DNA of 64,000 bases from Chitinophagaceae bacterium UBA4857 (GCA_002399735.1 DHEF01000054.1:1362-65361), one strand, 5' to 3'; positions 8,029 to 17,434 are shown, counted from the first letter of the stretch. Translations and numbers: made by a program. Notes: generated by a model from the letters alone, not told the origin.

Positions 8029-9120
8029 ATGAAAAAAATTTTATTAAGCTGTTCCTTGTTGTTTGCTACAACAATTATAATGGCACAAAAAATTACGGTT
8101 AAAGATGTGCAGGGCCGTACCGTTACCTTAAAGCAAGCCGCTAAAAAAGTATTGTTGGGCGAAGGCCGCGACATTGTAACCCTGAATATTTTGGATGCCA
8201 ACCCTATAAATTTAATTGCCGCATGGCAAGATGATTTTAAAAAAACACTGGAATATAAACATTACCAGAAAAAATTTCCCGCAATAGATAAAATACCAAC
8301 AGTAGGTAGCAATGCTGCCAGCTTTTCGGTAGAAAAAGCCATCGTAGCAAAACCGGATGTAGCCATCTTTAGCGCTAATGGTCATGGGCCAAGCCCAGCC
8401 AATAAAGAACAGATTGCACAACTGGAAGCAGCCGGTATACCGGTAGTTTTTATTGACTTTAGAAAAGACCCCTTCAACAACACCGTACCCAGTATTCGTT
8501 TGTTAGGACAAATTTTAAATCGTCAGCAAAAGGCCGAAGCCTTCATACAGTTTTATGAAACACGTCGTAAAAGAATTGCCGATCGCATAGCTACAAAAAA
8601 ACCCGCTGCACCAAAAGTTTTTATGGACATGAAAGCGGGTATGGCCGAAAACGAATTTAATTCACCGGGTAAGGGAAATCTGGGCAGTTTTATAACACTT
8701 GCGGGTGGCAAAAATATTGGTGCCGATGTATTGCCCGGTGCCGTGGGACAATTAAATCAGGAGTATGTGATAAGTAAACAACCCGATATATACATTGCTA
8801 CCGGTACCGATGTTTTCAGAGGTAAAGGAGTGGTGTTAGGAGCCGATGTAAAAACAGACGAAGTAACAGCGAGTATGAAGAAAAGATTACAAAATCCTAT
8901 TATTTCTGAATTGCCGGCTATCAAGAAAAAACGTGTGTACGGTTTGTGGCATTTATTTTATGCATCGCCGTTTAACATTTTAGCAGCGGAGTGTATTGCC
9001 AAGTGGACGCATCCAAGTTTGTTCGTCGATGTTAATCCTGATGCATCGTTGCAGGAATTAAACAGTAAGTTTTTATCAGTACCCATGACCGGTACTTACT
9101 GGATTGCTTTAGATAAATAA
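8029..9120 (+). CDS. Periplasmic iron-siderophore/cobalamin-type binding protein (FecB/BtuF class)
   Basis: This 363-residue class III substrate-binding protein has a signal peptide (about 1-20, ending IIMAQ). It keeps the family order: VKDVQGRTVTLKQAAKKV near the N-terminus, the first lobe with DIVTLNIL and VGSNAASFSVEKAIVAKPDVAIF, a linking helix, then a second lobe with AGGKNIGAD and KKKRVYGLWHLF. It would deliver a ferric siderophore, haem or corrinoid to the FecCD permease encoded 177 bases downstream. An R1 repeat separates the two genes, so they may still be one transcript. The substrate cannot be read from the sequence; the siderophore-type context favours iron. Confidence 0.85.
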   Translation: MKKILLSCSLLFATTIIMAQKITVKDVQGRTVTLKQAAKKVLLGEGRDIVTLNILDANPINLIAAWQDDFKKTLEYKHYQKKFPAIDKIPTVGSNAASFSVEKAIVAKPDVAIFSANGHGPSPANKEQIAQLEAAGIPVVFIDFRKDPFNNTVPSIRLLGQILNRQQKAEAFIQFYETRRKRIADRIATKKPAAPKVFMDMKAGMAENEFNSPGKGNLGSFITLAGGKNIGADVLPGAVGQLNQEYVISKQPDIYIATGTDVFRGKGVVLGADVKTDEVTASMKKRLQNPIISELPAIKKKRVYGLWHLFYASPFNILAAECIAKWTHPSLFVDVNPDASLQELNSKFLSVPMTGTYWIALDK

Positions 9121-9123
9121 TTT

Positions 9124-9268
9124 TTTGTTACCAGCAGCATGGCTACTGGCATCGCCTGTTGCGTCGCACTCTTGTGCACCTGTAACATTACTCAGCATTG
9201 TGCAAGGTACACCCCGATTTATCGGCGGTACGTTCAGTAATTCTATTGGGCATTAAGCAGGTGCATAA
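9124..9268 (+). repeat. Intergenic repeat R1, copy 3
   Basis: This starts right after the stop codon of the binding-protein gene. A hairpin CCAGCAGC-ATG-GCTACTGG (one wobble pair) leads into GCATCGCCTGTTGCGTCGCA and GTGCACCTGTAACATTACTC. A CCGATTTATCGG palindrome follows, then the AATTCTATTGGGCAT end. It separates two genes of one transport system. Confidence 0.8.
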
Positions 9269-9297
9269 TAAATAGCGAGGCGGTAGCTACTTTAAAA

Positions 9298-10371
9298 ATG
9301 ATACAACAAACAAACATATCACATAGCGAGGTTCGCAAACTGGCCGAGCTGAGTTTTGATCGTTTACAAAAAAAACGAGGCCTTATTCTTATTATACTGG
9401 CCCTTATTGCACTGTTATCGTTCTGTTTTGATATTGCCCTAGGACCATCATCTTTACCCATAAAAGATGTAATACTCGGTCTTTTTAACAGCAACGCTGT
9501 TGAAGATGGTACACATGTTATTATGTGGAAAATAAGAATGCCCTCTGCCGTAATGGCCGTGTTAGTAGGCATGGCCTTATCACTGGCCGGAGCAGAAATG
9601 CAGACTATTTTAAATAATCCCTTAGCCAGTCCATTTACGTTAGGCGTATCCGGTGCAGCAACATTAGGTGCAGCCCTGGCCATTGTATTGGGTATTAGCA
9701 TTCCCGGCATCAATCGCAACTGGATTGTATCGGTAAATGCATTCGTATTTGCCTTTGGTTCGGTTTTATTATTACAAGCATTAGCCAAGTGGCGTGGCGC
9801 AAGTGTAAATGTGTTGGTGTTATTTGGCATAGCGCTGGTCTTTACATTTAATGCACTGGTTGCATTAATGCATTACATAGCTACACCAGAAGCCTTACAA
9901 CAAGTAGTGTTCTGGAGCATGGGTAGCCTTGGCCGCAGCAACTGGGAAAAAGTGCAACTACTGGCTATAGTGTTAGCGGTTATTATTCCATTTTCTTTAG
10001 CTACATCATGGAAAATGACAGCCCTGCGTTTAGGTGAAGACCGTGCTGCAGGTTTTGGCATTAATGTAAGCCGGTTACGGTTTGCCTCCTTATTCAGAAT
10101 AAGTATACTGGCTGCTACAGCCGTTGCCTTTGTAGGTACTATTGGTTTTATAGGGTTGGTTGGCCCGCATATAGCCCGTATGCTCGTCGGCGAAGATCAT
10201 CGTTATTGGTTCCCCGCAAGTATATTAACCGGTGCTGTTGTTATGTCATTAGCATCTATAGCCAGTAAAATGCTGATACCCGGTGTATTGTTACCGGTGG
10301 GTATTGTTACTGCATTAGTAGGTGTACCGGTGTTTATTTACCTCATTGTAAAAAAAGGAAGGAGGTCATAA
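9298..10371 (+). CDS. FecCD-family ABC transporter permease
   Basis: This 357-residue inner-membrane permease belongs to the BtuC/FecCD family. About ten hydrophobic helices are visible, starting with GLILIILALIALLSF at about residues 27-45. Family landmarks include RMPSAVMAVLVGMALSLAGAE, NNPLASPFTLGVSGAA, the FIGLVGPHIARMLVGEDHR segment that contacts the ATPase, and the LPVGIVTALVGVPVFIYL end. It forms the channel for the substrate brought by the upstream binding protein. Its stop codon lies two bases before the ATPase ATG, so the two are translationally linked. Nothing in it is odd. Confidence 0.92.
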   Translation: MIQQTNISHSEVRKLAELSFDRLQKKRGLILIILALIALLSFCFDIALGPSSLPIKDVILGLFNSNAVEDGTHVIMWKIRMPSAVMAVLVGMALSLAGAEMQTILNNPLASPFTLGVSGAATLGAALAIVLGISIPGINRNWIVSVNAFVFAFGSVLLLQALAKWRGASVNVLVLFGIALVFTFNALVALMHYIATPEALQQVVFWSMGSLGRSNWEKVQLLAIVLAVIIPFSLATSWKMTALRLGEDRAAGFGINVSRLRFASLFRISILAATAVAFVGTIGFIGLVGPHIARMLVGEDHRYWFPASILTGAVVMSLASIASKMLIPGVLLPVGIVTALVGVPVFIYLIVKKGRRS

Positions 10372-10373
10372 AC

Positions 10374-11165
10374 ATGGAAAACGCATTACATATTCAACAA
10401 TTATCAGCAGGTTATCCCCGCCATCCGGAAGTAATTAAATATATTTCAGTAGGGCCATTTGTACCGGGTAAAGTAACCGCATTGGTGGGACCAAATGCCG
10501 CAGGTAAATCAACACTATTACGCAGCATAGCCGGCCTCATTCCTGCAAAAGGAATCATACAATACAACAACGAAAATATTTTACAACTTTCTCTGCAACG
10601 CAAGGCCGGCATTATTAGTTATATGCCGCAATACCTGCCGCAGGATGTGGAGCTAACCGTTGTAGAATCACTCATTAGTGTATTGAAGGTTTCTGCTTTT
10701 GATCAGCTTAACAGCAAAATGGCATCTGTTCGTACCAAAGCATTTGACGCATTGGAGCAGGTTGGTATTGTCCAGTTAGCATTAGAACCACTAAATCATT
10801 TATCCGGTGGTCAGCGGCAATTGGTAAGTTTTGCGCAATCTATCATCCGCCATCCAAAAATTTTATTGTTAGATGAACCTACCAGTGCCCTGGATTTGCA
10901 ACACCAGGTAGCCGTAATGCAGTTGGTACGCAATTATGCAGCAGCAGGTAATATTGTAGTTATGGTGCTACACGATATAAACCTGGCCACCCGCTGGGCC
11001 GATGATATTGTGGTATTACACAAGGGACAAATTGCTGCATACGGCTCACCTGCCGCTATTCTTACACCCGAATTATTTAAAACCGTGTATAAAGTAAATA
11101 CTGTTGTAGAGACTGTTCACAATGGCATGGTACAAGTACATGTAGAAAGCTTATACAACCACTAA
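10374..11165 (+). CDS. ABC transporter ATPase of the iron-type importer (FecE/FhuC class)
   Basis: This 263-residue ATPase carries Walker A GPNAAGKST (39-47), a Q-loop (MPQYLPQDVE), the signature LSGGQRQL, Walker B ILLLDEPTSALD and the switch histidine in MVLHDINLA. It energises the FecCD permease encoded immediately upstream. Its TAA stop overlaps the ATG of the TonB receptor gene by one base (11165), so importer and outer-membrane receptor are one operon. That arrangement implies the same ligand passes through both membranes. Confidence 0.93.
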   Translation: MENALHIQQLSAGYPRHPEVIKYISVGPFVPGKVTALVGPNAAGKSTLLRSIAGLIPAKGIIQYNNENILQLSLQRKAGIISYMPQYLPQDVELTVVESLISVLKVSAFDQLNSKMASVRTKAFDALEQVGIVQLALEPLNHLSGGQRQLVSFAQSIIRHPKILLLDEPTSALDLQHQVAVMQLVRNYAAAGNIVVMVLHDINLATRWADDIVVLHKGQIAAYGSPAAILTPELFKTVYKVNTVVETVHNGMVQVHVESLYNH

Positions 11166-13348
11166 TGCGCAACCATTCTAAACATATCATAGTTTTTATA
11201 ACCGCGGGGTTACTTAGTGGTTATGCTTTTGCGCAGGAACTAAAAGACACTATTCCTAAACCAACAGAGTTAGGCGGTGTAACCATTAATGCGCAATCGG
11301 CTACACAAAAAACAAAACTACAACCTGTGGTTGCTACCGTAGTTAAAGCAAGGGACGCCTACGAACAATCGGCCACCCTTACCGAATTAATTAACCGCAG
11401 CCCCGGTGTACGTTTACGTCAAGCCGGTGGATTAGGTGCCGCAACGGATGTATCTATCAACGGGTTTCAAGGCAAGGCCATTCGTTATTTAAAAGATGGT
11501 ATTCCGATTGATTATTTACGGGATGGCTTTAGTATTGCTTCTTTACCGATAAATGCACTGGAGAGAGTAGAAATATATAAAGGTGTATTACCTGTTAATT
11601 TAGGTGTAGATGCATTAGGCGGTGCCGTTAATTTAATCTCTCGTCGCTCAGTGCCAAAATATCTGGCTGCCTCTTACGAAGTAGCTTCGTTTAATACACA
11701 CCGCATTACCGTAAACGGTTATTACACCAACCCAACTAAAAAATGGTTTGTAGCTGCCGATGCATTTTATAATTACTCCGATAATGATTATAAAGCCAAA
11801 GTAAAAGTTACCGATCCGGTAACCAGTAATCAGGTGTATGACAGGGTTCGTTTATTTCACAACAGCTTTAGCAATGTATATGGCGAAATAAGTGGTGGCA
11901 TTACCAACCGCAAATGGGCAGATGAATTAAAAATATCTGTGGCTGCATTTCATTTGCAGCGGGAACAGAATCACCCGGCATTAATGACCGATCCTTATGG
12001 GGCTATTACTGGCAAACAATCATCAGTAGTACCCAGCATCCGTTACCGAAAAACGTTTCTTGATGGCAAATTATCTATTGATCAGTTTTTAGTCCACAAC
12101 ACGGTCACCGTAAAACGCACCGATACATTGGCCGGACGTTATGATTGGTATGGAAACTTTTTTCCAATTCCGGGCCGTGTAGGCGAAAGCCGACAGGCGG
12201 CTTTATCAACTATTGATTATACCAATACCACCAGCAGAACACATATAAAATACAAACTCAACCACCAACACAGCATTGAGGTAAACAATGTATTTACTGC
12301 TTTAAAACAAAAAGGCACTGACCCATACGGACCAAAACTGGATGGTACCGATATTACCGTTATCAGTTTACCGGCCAGTTATAAAAAATTAGTTACCGGT
12401 GCAGGGCTTAACTCTACTTTCTTAGATGATAAGCTTCAAACGCAGTTGATGGCAAAGTTTTATCATTACCAATCATCTGGTACCGAAGCGTGGCAGGCAA
12501 GACCCATTACAAAAACGGATGCTGTTACACAAAACGGTAATAACTGGGGCACTGCGGCAGCGGCAAAATATACGTTAACAACAAACAGTTTTATTCGTTT
12601 GTCGGCTGAGTTTGCCAACCGCCTACCCGATCAGGAAGAACTGTTTGGCGATGGCATCTGGACTGTTCCCAACTTTGCTATAACCCCTGAACGTAGTTTT
12701 AATATTAACCTGGGTTACCGTATAACCAACCAACAAAAAGATGCAGTAGAAGTAAATACTTTTTATCGTCGTACGGAAGACCTGATTCTACTCATTCCTG
12801 TTCAGGCTCCTTATGCGCAGTATCAAAACATTCGCAATGTAAAAGGTTTTGGATTTGAAGCCGATGGTTTGTATCACTTAAACAACATTTTTGCCATCAA
12901 CGGAAATTTTACCTGGCAGGATATACGTTTGTTTAAACTACAAACATCCGTTGACCAATGGCAAAACAATGCCCGCTTACGCAACACACCTTATTTCTTT
13001 GCCAATGCAGGTATAACGGCACAGTTTAAAAAACTAGTTACTGCAAAAGATAATCTTAAACTATACTGCTATTACAATTTTGTACGTGAATATTATTTGG
13101 AAACTATTCCCAAACGTTTAGAGCCTTCCAGTTTTCTGGGTTTGTTTGGTAAATCTGGTGTCAATACGGAGTTAGTAATACCTAATCAACATTTATGTAG
13201 TGCCGGTTTTCATTACGCCCCATTTACCAGTAAAATATCATTTGGCTTTGAGGTGAAAAATTTACTGAACGAAGACCTGTATGATAACTACCGTGTACAA
13301 AAAGCCGGAAGAAGTTTTCATTGTAAAATAAATTATACCATTCAATAA
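11165..13348 (+). CDS. TonB-dependent outer-membrane receptor, XusA-like
   Basis: This 727-residue receptor has a signal peptide (about 1-23, ending AFAQ). A TonB-box/plug region runs to about 160, containing SPGVRLRQAGGLG, INGFQGKAIRYLKDG and ERVEIYKGVLPVNLG, and a 22-strand-type beta-barrel ends in the aromatic-rich SFHCKINYTIQ. It lacks the N-terminal CarboxypepD-like domain present in its paralogue at 34127-36553. The two plugs share the VR-RQ-GG-G and YKGVLP motifs, so they form one subfamily. The DUF4374 lipoprotein gene follows after 15 bases, as in the Bacteroides XusA-XusB pair. Ferric siderophore uptake is the best inference. Confidence 0.9.
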   Translation: MRNHSKHIIVFITAGLLSGYAFAQELKDTIPKPTELGGVTINAQSATQKTKLQPVVATVVKARDAYEQSATLTELINRSPGVRLRQAGGLGAATDVSINGFQGKAIRYLKDGIPIDYLRDGFSIASLPINALERVEIYKGVLPVNLGVDALGGAVNLISRRSVPKYLAASYEVASFNTHRITVNGYYTNPTKKWFVAADAFYNYSDNDYKAKVKVTDPVTSNQVYDRVRLFHNSFSNVYGEISGGITNRKWADELKISVAAFHLQREQNHPALMTDPYGAITGKQSSVVPSIRYRKTFLDGKLSIDQFLVHNTVTVKRTDTLAGRYDWYGNFFPIPGRVGESRQAALSTIDYTNTTSRTHIKYKLNHQHSIEVNNVFTALKQKGTDPYGPKLDGTDITVISLPASYKKLVTGAGLNSTFLDDKLQTQLMAKFYHYQSSGTEAWQARPITKTDAVTQNGNNWGTAAAAKYTLTTNSFIRLSAEFANRLPDQEELFGDGIWTVPNFAITPERSFNINLGYRITNQQKDAVEVNTFYRRTEDLILLIPVQAPYAQYQNIRNVKGFGFEADGLYHLNNIFAINGNFTWQDIRLFKLQTSVDQWQNNARLRNTPYFFANAGITAQFKKLVTAKDNLKLYCYYNFVREYYLETIPKRLEPSSFLGLFGKSGVNTELVIPNQHLCSAGFHYAPFTSKISFGFEVKNLLNEDLYDNYRVQKAGRSFHCKINYTIQ

Positions 13349-13363
13349 TAAACAAGTATAAAT

Positions 13364-14629
13364 ATGAAATCGATAGTATTAAAAACAGTTTTATGGTGTA
13401 TGGCAGCATTGCCACTACTTACCGGTTGCGATAAAAACGACAACCCACCTGCCGAGTTGAAGAACGAAAAGTATGTGATGATTACCATGAGCGAAAATAG
13501 CTTAACAAAACCCGGTTATGCGTCGGCTTTTAACGATAAGCCAACCGGTAGCGTAAGCAATATAAAAACCGGTACTTTGCAAGGTATGGGCATGGGTGGC
13601 TGGAGACCTTACAAAAACTGGTTATTTAAAATGTTTAATACTGCTGCCAACGAAAAAGGTATTGAACGTTTGAACGTAGCAACTGATGGCACTATTACCA
13701 GTGGTACATTCTTAAAAACGGGTAGCACCCAAAACGGCTCGGGCAATTTTGTAATACAAAATGAAACATCCGGCTTTTACTGGGATGCCGATAAACCTTT
13801 CATGATTCAGAAGTTTAACCCTACCACTGTATCTCGTACCGGTGAAATGGATTTTGAAAGCATTATCAAAAAAACTGATGCCGGCATTACTAACCAATCT
13901 ATCGGTCAACACTTCTTAGCTATAAAAGGGGGAAAACTATTTGCCGATGTACATTATGGTAAACAAACAGCATCTGCACAATGGGGCATGTTTGACGATT
14001 TCTTTAGCTACATTTCTATTGCCGTTATTGATATTGCTACCGGCACTTACGAAAAAACAATTACTTACGCCAACACCGGTGGTATCACTTACATTAACGA
14101 TAACGAAATGTTTTCTTTTGATACCAATGGTGATTTATACATTGTAACACAAGGTCGGAGTGCTATTGGAGGCAAATCTAAAATACTTCGTATTAAGGCT
14201 GCTGCAACTGAATTTGATACCTGGGAATTAGATATGGACGAAATTAAAAACGTAGCTACCACACCGGGTAATTACAAGTTTGTAACCATTTATGCCAACA
14301 ACGGAAAACTATACACTACTATCCCTACCGTTTCATTAACTGGCGGACAAACCGGTAATATCAACTTTGCTGAAATATGGGAGTTTTACAGTATTGATGC
14401 TACTACAAAAACAAGAACAAAAATTGATGGCATACCTGCCGTTACTAATCCTGGTGCTGCATACGGCACACAAAAACTAGATGATAAAATTGTGTTTCGT
14501 GTTAACGCTCCATCCAAAACCATTAATGGTTATTACGAGCTAAATGCTGCTGGTACTGGCGCTACTTCCTTGTTTAATGTTAGCGAAGGCGGTTCGGTAT
14601 CGGGTATTTATAAAGTGGAAGTGAAGTAG
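13364..14629 (+). CDS. DUF4374 surface lipoprotein, XusB-like
   Basis: The 421-residue protein has a lipoprotein signal with lipobox LTGC (cysteine at about 22) and an acidic tail after it, which fits surface export in Bacteroidota. The rest is repetitive beta-rich sequence with GxxYxxxxxGxxxxRI-type blades (YIVTQGRSAIGGKSKILRI, GKLYTTIPTVSL), fitting a propeller, and agrees with DUF4374. XusB of Bacteroides is a DUF4374 lipoprotein that binds ferric enterobactin at the cell surface and hands it to XusA (literature from memory). Here it follows the receptor by 15 bases in the same operon. The ligand is not determined by the sequence. Confidence 0.82.
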   Translation: MKSIVLKTVLWCMAALPLLTGCDKNDNPPAELKNEKYVMITMSENSLTKPGYASAFNDKPTGSVSNIKTGTLQGMGMGGWRPYKNWLFKMFNTAANEKGIERLNVATDGTITSGTFLKTGSTQNGSGNFVIQNETSGFYWDADKPFMIQKFNPTTVSRTGEMDFESIIKKTDAGITNQSIGQHFLAIKGGKLFADVHYGKQTASAQWGMFDDFFSYISIAVIDIATGTYEKTITYANTGGITYINDNEMFSFDTNGDLYIVTQGRSAIGGKSKILRIKAAATEFDTWELDMDEIKNVATTPGNYKFVTIYANNGKLYTTIPTVSLTGGQTGNINFAEIWEFYSIDATTKTRTKIDGIPAVTNPGAAYGTQKLDDKIVFRVNAPSKTINGYYELNAAGTGATSLFNVSEGGSVSGIYKVEVK

Positions 14630-14630
14630 G

Positions 14631-15039
14631 GCCTCCCCAACCCCTCCGAAGGAGGGGCTTAAGAAGCATTTGAAACTTTGAAGTACACTATACTAATTGT
14701 TGTGGTTTTAAAAAATATAAAAAAATTATTTTGTCATCAGCATTGCTACTATCATCGTCTGTTGCGTCGCACTCTTGTACTGTAGTAATTCTATTCAGCA
14801 TTGTGCAGGTGTACAATAGGGCTCATCCCCTTCTTGGGGGTCGGTTTAAGGAAAACAATTAGTATAAGAAATTGGGGTGGTGGGTTGCTGATTAGCGAAC
14901 AGGAAGTACAAGAATGCGACGCAACGAAAGATCATCTGTGTTACTACAGCTGGTAACAGAATAAAAAAACTACGCTACAGAAGAGAGTAGTAAAAATAAT
15001 CAACCTCTAAAGCCCCTCCTTCGGAGGGGTTGGGGAGGC
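14631..15039. repeat. Block flanked by perfect 30-bp inverted repeats, holding two opposed R1 units
   Basis: This is nearly the whole 429-base gap between the DUF4374 gene and the esterase gene. The ends 14631-14660 and 15010-15039 are exact reverse complements over 30 bases; each itself contains a CCCCTCC-GAA-GGAGGGG hairpin. Inside lie an R1 unit on the plus strand (about 14731-14818), a linker with a CATCCCC...GGGGGT hairpin, and an R1 unit on the minus strand (about 14883-14966). The linker plus half-units recur reversed at about 32520-32655, and the second unit recurs at 53987-54100. There is no ORF inside, so it is not an IS element. Confidence 0.85.
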
Positions 15040-15058
15040 TTAATAACAGAACATTTTA

Positions 15059-16234
15059 ATGAAAGGTTTGAAGTTTTTATACGGTATTATCCTTTGTTGC
15101 ATAACGGTAACCAGTTATAGCCAATACACGGTTACGGTGGAAGTAACCAATGTTCCTGCACAACACAAACAGGAAACGTTTTACATGACAGGCATTTTTA
15201 ATCGCTGGCAACCCGGTGAACAAAAACATGTTTTGCAAAAACAAGCCAACGGGAGTTACCGTATAACGGTTAGTAATGTACCACAAGGTTTGTTTGAGTA
15301 TAAATTTACCCGTGGCAATTGGAAAACGCTGGAATGCACTGCCGATGGACGTTTGGTGGCACCACGTAATGCAACTATTACAAAGGATACAACCATCCAA
15401 TGCGGCATTGTTGGCTGGCGTGATGATTTTCCGGAATCAACTGCATCGGCACAAGTACATTTATTAGATAGCGCTTTTTTTATTCCGCAGTTAAATGTAC
15501 ATCGTCGTATCTGGATTTACCTGCCTAAAGATTATACCAGCAGCCAGAAAAAATATCCGGTGCTGTACATGCATGACGGGCAGGATATTTTTGACGAAGC
15601 CACATCGGAAGGAAGATTAGGCCCATTGGAATGGGGGGTGGATGAAGTAATGGACAATGCAAAAAATCCATGCATTGTAATTGGTATTGAACACCATGAA
15701 GATAAAGATGGTCGCCAGCGTGAATACTATGTAAACCCAAATGCAGATTTCCCAAAAGTATATGGCAAAGCTTATTTAGATTTTATTGTAAACAACCTGA
15801 AACCCTTTGTTGACAAGAATTACAGAACACTAAGCAACAAGCAAAACACCTGGATGACCGGTGGGTCGATGGGTGGTTTAATTACACTGCATGCAGGTTT
15901 ACTATACCCCAATGTGTTTGGCGGCTTAGGTATTATGTCGCCCTCTATCTGGCAGGATCATGGTAATACGTTTGAAGAAATTAACCGCATTAAAAATATA
16001 AAAGCAGTCAAAGCGCAACACTATTATTTCTATGCAGGCGATAATGAGAACCGTATTAAGCCCGATGGCAGCCGTGTACAAATGCATGTGGATGTAGCCG
16101 CAGCTACAAAACTGTTGCAAGAAAAAATTAACCCCGATATGAAAGTATCCATTTATCCAACCGGCAGGCATGGTGCCTGGTATTGGCGACTCGCATTTCC
16201 GGCATTGTATGATTGGATAAGCACCAGAAAATAA
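15059..16234 (+). CDS. Secreted esterase with N-terminal beta-domain, Fes/IroE-like
   Basis: This 391-residue protein has a signal peptide (about 1-21) and an N-terminal beta-sandwich at about 22-115. That domain includes FYMTGIFNRWQPGE and GLFEYKFTRGNWKTLEC and looks like a CBM20/CBM48-type or E-set module. The C-terminal esterase-D/PF00756 hydrolase has RRIWIYLPKDY, YMHDGQD and the nucleophile S270 in GGSMGG; the catalytic histidine is likely in GRHGAWYW near the end. Enterobactin esterases (Fes, IroE) share this hydrolase fold and also carry an N-terminal beta domain in Fes. Because it follows the siderophore-type operon, periplasmic opening of an imported siderophore is plausible. A carbohydrate acyl esterase is the main alternative. 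Confidence 0.78.
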   Translation: MKGLKFLYGIILCCITVTSYSQYTVTVEVTNVPAQHKQETFYMTGIFNRWQPGEQKHVLQKQANGSYRITVSNVPQGLFEYKFTRGNWKTLECTADGRLVAPRNATITKDTTIQCGIVGWRDDFPESTASAQVHLLDSAFFIPQLNVHRRIWIYLPKDYTSSQKKYPVLYMHDGQDIFDEATSEGRLGPLEWGVDEVMDNAKNPCIVIGIEHHEDKDGRQREYYVNPNADFPKVYGKAYLDFIVNNLKPFVDKNYRTLSNKQNTWMTGGSMGGLITLHAGLLYPNVFGGLGIMSPSIWQDHGNTFEEINRIKNIKAVKAQHYYFYAGDNENRIKPDGSRVQMHVDVAAATKLLQEKINPDMKVSIYPTGRHGAWYWRLAFPALYDWISTRK

Positions 16235-16269
16235 ACATAAATATTTCTCTCATCATAAAAACTACAACA

Positions 16270-17310
16270 ATGATAAAAAACAAGCTCTCTGCAGTTGCCC
16301 TATGTACGTTGGCAGCCATGGCATGTCAGCAAGTAAGTGCACAAAAAGTAACGCAAAAAGTAAAACCCGGTAAAGGCTTATACGAGCTAGTGTACAGCGA
16401 AAAAGCAAACGCTGTGTACGTAGCCGGTACAGGTGCCCGTGGTCAGCAAGGTGCGGGTAAAGTATATAAGTTAGACCCAAAAACTTTACAGGTAAAAGAC
16501 AGCATTGATGTATCGGCTGCACCTGCTTTTGGTTTAGGTTTAAACGAAACAACACAAACATTATATACCTCTAACACCAGGGCCAACTCGGTACACGCTA
16601 TTGATTTAAAAAGCGGAAAAGTGGTGGCTACTATTAAACATGGTAAAGACAAGTCGCATACGCGTGAGTTAGTAGCTGACGAAGCGAATAACAAAATCTA
16701 TGTATCAGATGTAGGCGGTGGCATTTGGGTAATTGATGGTAAAACAAATACTTTCAGCCATGTAATAGAAAAAGCAGGTTTATCTATTGCCGGTTTAGCA
16801 TTGGATGGCAAAAAAGGTATTCTCTATGCTATTGATATGAAAAGCGACAAAGTGGTATCATACGATATTAAAAAGGATGCGGTAATTGACAGCTTTGCAG
16901 CAGGCAGCAAAGGCGCTATTAATTTAGTGTTGGATGCAAAAACAAATCGTTTATTTGTAAGTAACCAGGGCAATGGTGATGTAACTGTTTTAGACGCAAA
17001 AAGCGGTAAGTTATTACAAACCATCCCTACCGGTAAAGGTGCTTTAGGTATTGCTTTTAGCCCTGCTAAAAACTGGGTATATGTAGCTAACCGTGGCGAA
17101 GGCACTGTTAGCATTATTGATGCGGCTACTTACAAAGTAGTAAGCACAGTAGAAACAGGTTCATTACCCAACACCGTAACATTGGACAAAAAAGGTAATG
17201 CTTTTGTTACCAACAAAGCAAAATCTGGCCCACGTCCGGCACCGGGCGAAACACCAAAGCCTCAACCAGAGGATGAAAACGGTGACATTGTTACCCTGAT
17301 TGCGCTATAA
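16270..17310 (+). CDS. YncE-family seven-bladed beta-propeller protein
   Basis: This 346-residue exported protein has a signal peptide (about 1-24, ending VSAQ). Repeated blades follow with the YVTN-type signature: NAVYVAGTGA, QTLYTSNTRANSVHAID, NRLFVSNQGNGDVTVLD and NWVYVANRGEGTVSIID. The C-terminus has a proline-rich PRPAPGETPKPQPEDE stretch before the last strand. E. coli YncE is periplasmic, iron-regulated and of unknown function (family knowledge). The gene follows the esterase by 35 bases on the same strand and probably shares its transcript. A longer frame from 16213 overlaps the esterase stop; the ATG at 16270 begins a proper signal peptide and is chosen. An intrinsic terminator follows. 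Confidence 0.85.
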   Translation: MIKNKLSAVALCTLAAMACQQVSAQKVTQKVKPGKGLYELVYSEKANAVYVAGTGARGQQGAGKVYKLDPKTLQVKDSIDVSAAPAFGLGLNETTQTLYTSNTRANSVHAIDLKSGKVVATIKHGKDKSHTRELVADEANNKIYVSDVGGGIWVIDGKTNTFSHVIEKAGLSIAGLALDGKKGILYAIDMKSDKVVSYDIKKDAVIDSFAAGSKGAINLVLDAKTNRLFVSNQGNGDVTVLDAKSGKLLQTIPTGKGALGIAFSPAKNWVYVANRGEGTVSIIDAATYKVVSTVETGSLPNTVTLDKKGNAFVTNKAKSGPRPAPGETPKPQPEDENGDIVTLIAL

Positions 17311-17338
17311 TTTTAGCACTGTTTAATTTTTAGTTATA

Positions 17339-17363
17339 AGCCGGCTTTACAGCCGGTTTTTTT
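17339..17363 (+). terminator. Rho-independent terminator after the YncE-type gene
   Basis: The stem CCGGC (17341-17345) pairs with GCCGG (17352-17356) around TTTACA, followed by a run of seven T residues. It closes the iron-associated gene group. Confidence 0.88.
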
Positions 17364-17434
17364 ATTTACTACCGTTACAAGGGTATTGCTGCAAGTTTAT
17401 TTTCACTGTACATTTACTGTAAAATCTCCACACA

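Noticed and set aside
14631..15039. Insertion sequence
   Set aside because: Perfect inverted ends, but no transposase ORF inside; kept as a repeat block.
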